Source: Sphingopyxis sp. (GTDB lineage: Bacteria; Pseudomonadota; Alphaproteobacteria; Sphingomonadales; Sphingomonadaceae). Taken from it: a stretch of 64,000 nucleotides of DNA. Location: contig NZ_JAEULM010000003.1 in NCBI RefSeq assembly GCF_016793825.1, forward strand, positions 1 through 64,000, read 5' to 3'. Under the pieces are notes generated by a model. The model saw only the letters and a list, made by a program, of their open reading frames with translations. It ran no database searches and was not told where the DNA came from. Within the stretch, counting starts at the first letter, position 1; every line of letters starts with the position of its first letter. Below are positions 62,600 through 64,000 of the stretch, piece after piece. The translations under genes were made by a program, and so were the position numbers.

Positions 62600-63259
62600 T
62601 CATGGCGCGTAGATTTTTGAGTCCAGCCAATCCACTAGGGCTTCAACCTGCTCCAATGCTTCGAACAAATTTTCCTTTGAAACCTTCAAACGCGGCATCA
62701 GGAACCAAGACAAACTTCCTTCTTCTCTCGGCCAATCCTTCAGTTCGCTTTCGCTGGCAAAAAAAGGCGCCGGGTATTTCTTGAGTGTTTTGCCGTCGTG
62801 CACAACCTCCAAGGACGTCAAATCGGTTCTATGCTGCCCGCGATTTCGAGCCAGAATGATTTGCTCGATGATCCCTAGGTCCGCTGGGCATTCAGCCCAA
62901 TCCAACTCCAAAATCTCCCCCAGCACTTGTAGATTGGGGGCTAGGAAGCCGTTCTTGAAGGCGGTGCGTTCGTTTTGGAAACGAAAGCGCACAACCCGCT
63001 CCTGAAGGGTTAGGAAGTACAGCTTCAACGAATCGGAAAGTAGTGAGACGCAGGCAAGACCTTGAACCTGTTCCGCGGCAGCGGTATCCATCCATTCGTC
63101 AAGGTACGCTGGTTCGCCATCATTACTCCAAGGTGGATCATCGTAAGGCGGCAATTCGTCTTCGATGCACCGTCGAACCTCCACGAAAGCCGGAATCGCT
63201 GTGTTATAGTAGAAGCGGATGAAGTTAGTTCGCTTCTTCAGGAAATATCCGGCGTCCAC
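62600..63259 (-). CDS. HEPN-like protein, AT-richer than neighbours
   Basis: 219 aa from GTG 63259 (GGAAG eight bases upstream; GTG 63265 is an alternative). Predicted all-helical. The motif IILARNRGQHRTDL contains RNRGQH, which fits RNxxxH, the catalytic signature of HEPN-domain ribonucleases. A helix with VSLLSDSLKLYFLTLQ precedes it, as in other HEPN-type proteins. The gene has lower GC and different codon use from the flanking M20 and acyl-CoA dehydrogenase genes, which suggests recent acquisition. No antitoxin-like partner is adjacent. No family match is certain. Confidence 0.65.
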   Translation of the reverse strand: MDAGYFLKKRTNFIRFYYNTAIPAFVEVRRCIEDELPPYDDPPWSNDGEPAYLDEWMDTAAAEQVQGLACVSLLSDSLKLYFLTLQERVVRFRFQNERTAFKNGFLAPNLQVLGEILELDWAECPADLGIIEQIILARNRGQHRTDLTSLEVVHDGKTLKKYPAPFFASESELKDWPREEGSLSWFLMPRLKVSKENLFEALEQVEALVDWLDSKIYAP

Positions 63260-63276
63260 AATCACATCTTCCGCGC

Positions 63277-64000
63277 TTAGCGGCCCCCGAACAATTGCCG
63301 CCCCGCGAGGTCGAGCATGATTTCCTCGCTGCCGCCGCCGATCGCGTTGACGCGGACTTCGCGGTAGATGCGTTCGACCTTGCTGCCAGTGATATAGCTT
63401 GCCCCGCCCAGGATCTGCGCTGCCTCGCGGGCCACGGATTCGAGCATGCGGGTCGCTTGCACTTTCAGCATCGCGAAATCGGCGGGGCGGTCCTTGCCTT
63501 CGCGGACCTGCCAGGCGGCGAGATCGACCCACGCCTGCGTTGCCTCGATCTGGCGTTCCATGTCGGCGAGCTTGATGCGGATCGACTGGTGGCCGACGAG
63601 CGGACGCCCGAAGGTCTCGCGGTTTTGCGCCCATTCGGCGGCTTCGGCGAGCGCGACGCGGGCGTAGGCGCAGCAGCCCATCGCCATGCCGAGCCGTTCG
63701 CTGTTGAAATTGCGCATGATGCCAATGAAGCCGCCATTTTCGGGGCCGATCAGATTGTCTGCCGGGACACGGACGTCGCCGAAATGGATCGCGGCGGTGT
63801 CGCTGCAGCGCCAGCCCATCTTGTCGAGCCGCGTCCGCTCGACGCCGGGCGACGCCATGTCGATCAGCAGCAGCGAGATACCTCCCGCGCCGGGGCCGCC
63901 GGTGCGCACCGCGCAGGTCAGCCAGTCCGCGCGCATCCCGCTGGTGATGAACATCTTGCCGCCGTTGACGACATATGTGTCGCCATCGCGCACGGCCGTG
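63277..64000 (-). CDS. Acyl-CoA dehydrogenase, C-terminal part (truncated by window edge)
   Basis: About 241 residues of the C-terminal two-thirds are visible; the N-terminus lies beyond position 64000. Family signatures: YVVNGGKMFITSGMRADWLTCAVRT, LDKMGWRCSDTAAIHFGDVRVPADNLIG, FNSERLGMAMGCCAYARVALAEAAEWAQNRETFGRPLVGHQ, and IYREVRVNAIGGGSEEIMLDLAGRQL. These flavoproteins oxidise acyl-CoA thioesters. The final GGSEEIML has the Glu position typical of one catalytic-base subgroup. Confidence 0.95.
   Translation of the reverse strand, partial: TAVRDGDTYVVNGGKMFITSGMRADWLTCAVRTGGPGAGGISLLLIDMASPGVERTRLDKMGWRCSDTAAIHFGDVRVPADNLIGPENGGFIGIMRNFNSERLGMAMGCCAYARVALAEAAEWAQNRETFGRPLVGHQSIRIKLADMERQIEATQAWVDLAAWQVREGKDRPADFAMLKVQATRMLESVAREAAQILGGASYITGSKVERIYREVRVNAIGGGSEEIMLDLAGRQLFGGR

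Overview
The window is GC-rich chromosomal DNA from a sphingomonad (Alphaproteobacteria), most likely Sphingopyxis or a close relative. The evidence is the gene set: several TonB-dependent receptors, a DUF3035 lipoprotein after lspA, an NaAtm1-type ABC exporter, paired DUF4402 proteins, a MipA/OmpV porin-like protein, sterol-desaturase-family hydroxylases and a CtrA-type TTAA-N7-TTAA box. The genus is an inference from gene content; no rRNA or tRNA gene was found.

Layout. 1-1.8 kb: the end of an unknown gene and a lone, AT-richer reverse transcriptase with a hairpin-rich 278-nt leader. 1.8-3.9 kb: thiC with a TPP riboswitch. 4.1-8.3 kb: a four-gene minus-strand cassette (57-aa secreted two-cysteine peptide, small beta-rich secreted protein, HExxH metallopeptidase, TonB-dependent receptor). 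8.5-18.4 kb: a GT22 glycosyltransferase, a cytochrome P450, a LysR gene divergent from a small oxidase/VOC/NTF2/DMT operon, mipA and dxs. 18.5-27.9 kb: a long minus-strand run purE-purK-folA-dipeptidase-ribF-GDPD-ileS-lspA-DUF3035 with several 1-4 nt overlaps, ending at an intrinsic terminator.

28-39 kb: a diguanylate cyclase, a CtrA-box gene, dps, a Gly/Arg-rich double cold-shock protein, RNase D-like, lptC-lptA, an Atm1 exporter, a CPA2 antiporter and recQ. 39-45 kb: a membrane-anchored AraC regulator, two sterol-desaturase-family enzymes with small genes between them, and a GMC oxidoreductase. 45-50 kb: a second TonB receptor and the glnK-amtB operon with a good sigma-54 promoter. 50-64 kb: an EEP nuclease, DUF2007, PNPOx, DUF924, tldD, two DUF4402 genes flanking a zinc-finger gene, a YadG-like ABC ATPase without a visible permease, nadB, glsB, rhomboid, an M20 peptidase, an AT-richer HEPN-like gene and a truncated acyl-CoA dehydrogenase.

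Most unusual: (i) the reverse transcriptase with its structured leader; (ii) the secreted-peptide/peptidase/TonB-receptor cassette; (iii) a DUF559 nuclease flanked by inverted palindromic repeats, placed directly in front of nadB, supplying its ribosome binding site and open in frame into it; (iv) a GDPD-family protein that lacks both usual acidic metal ligands; (v) a HEPN-like gene with an RNxxxH motif. No CRISPR array, complete prophage or IS transposase was seen.
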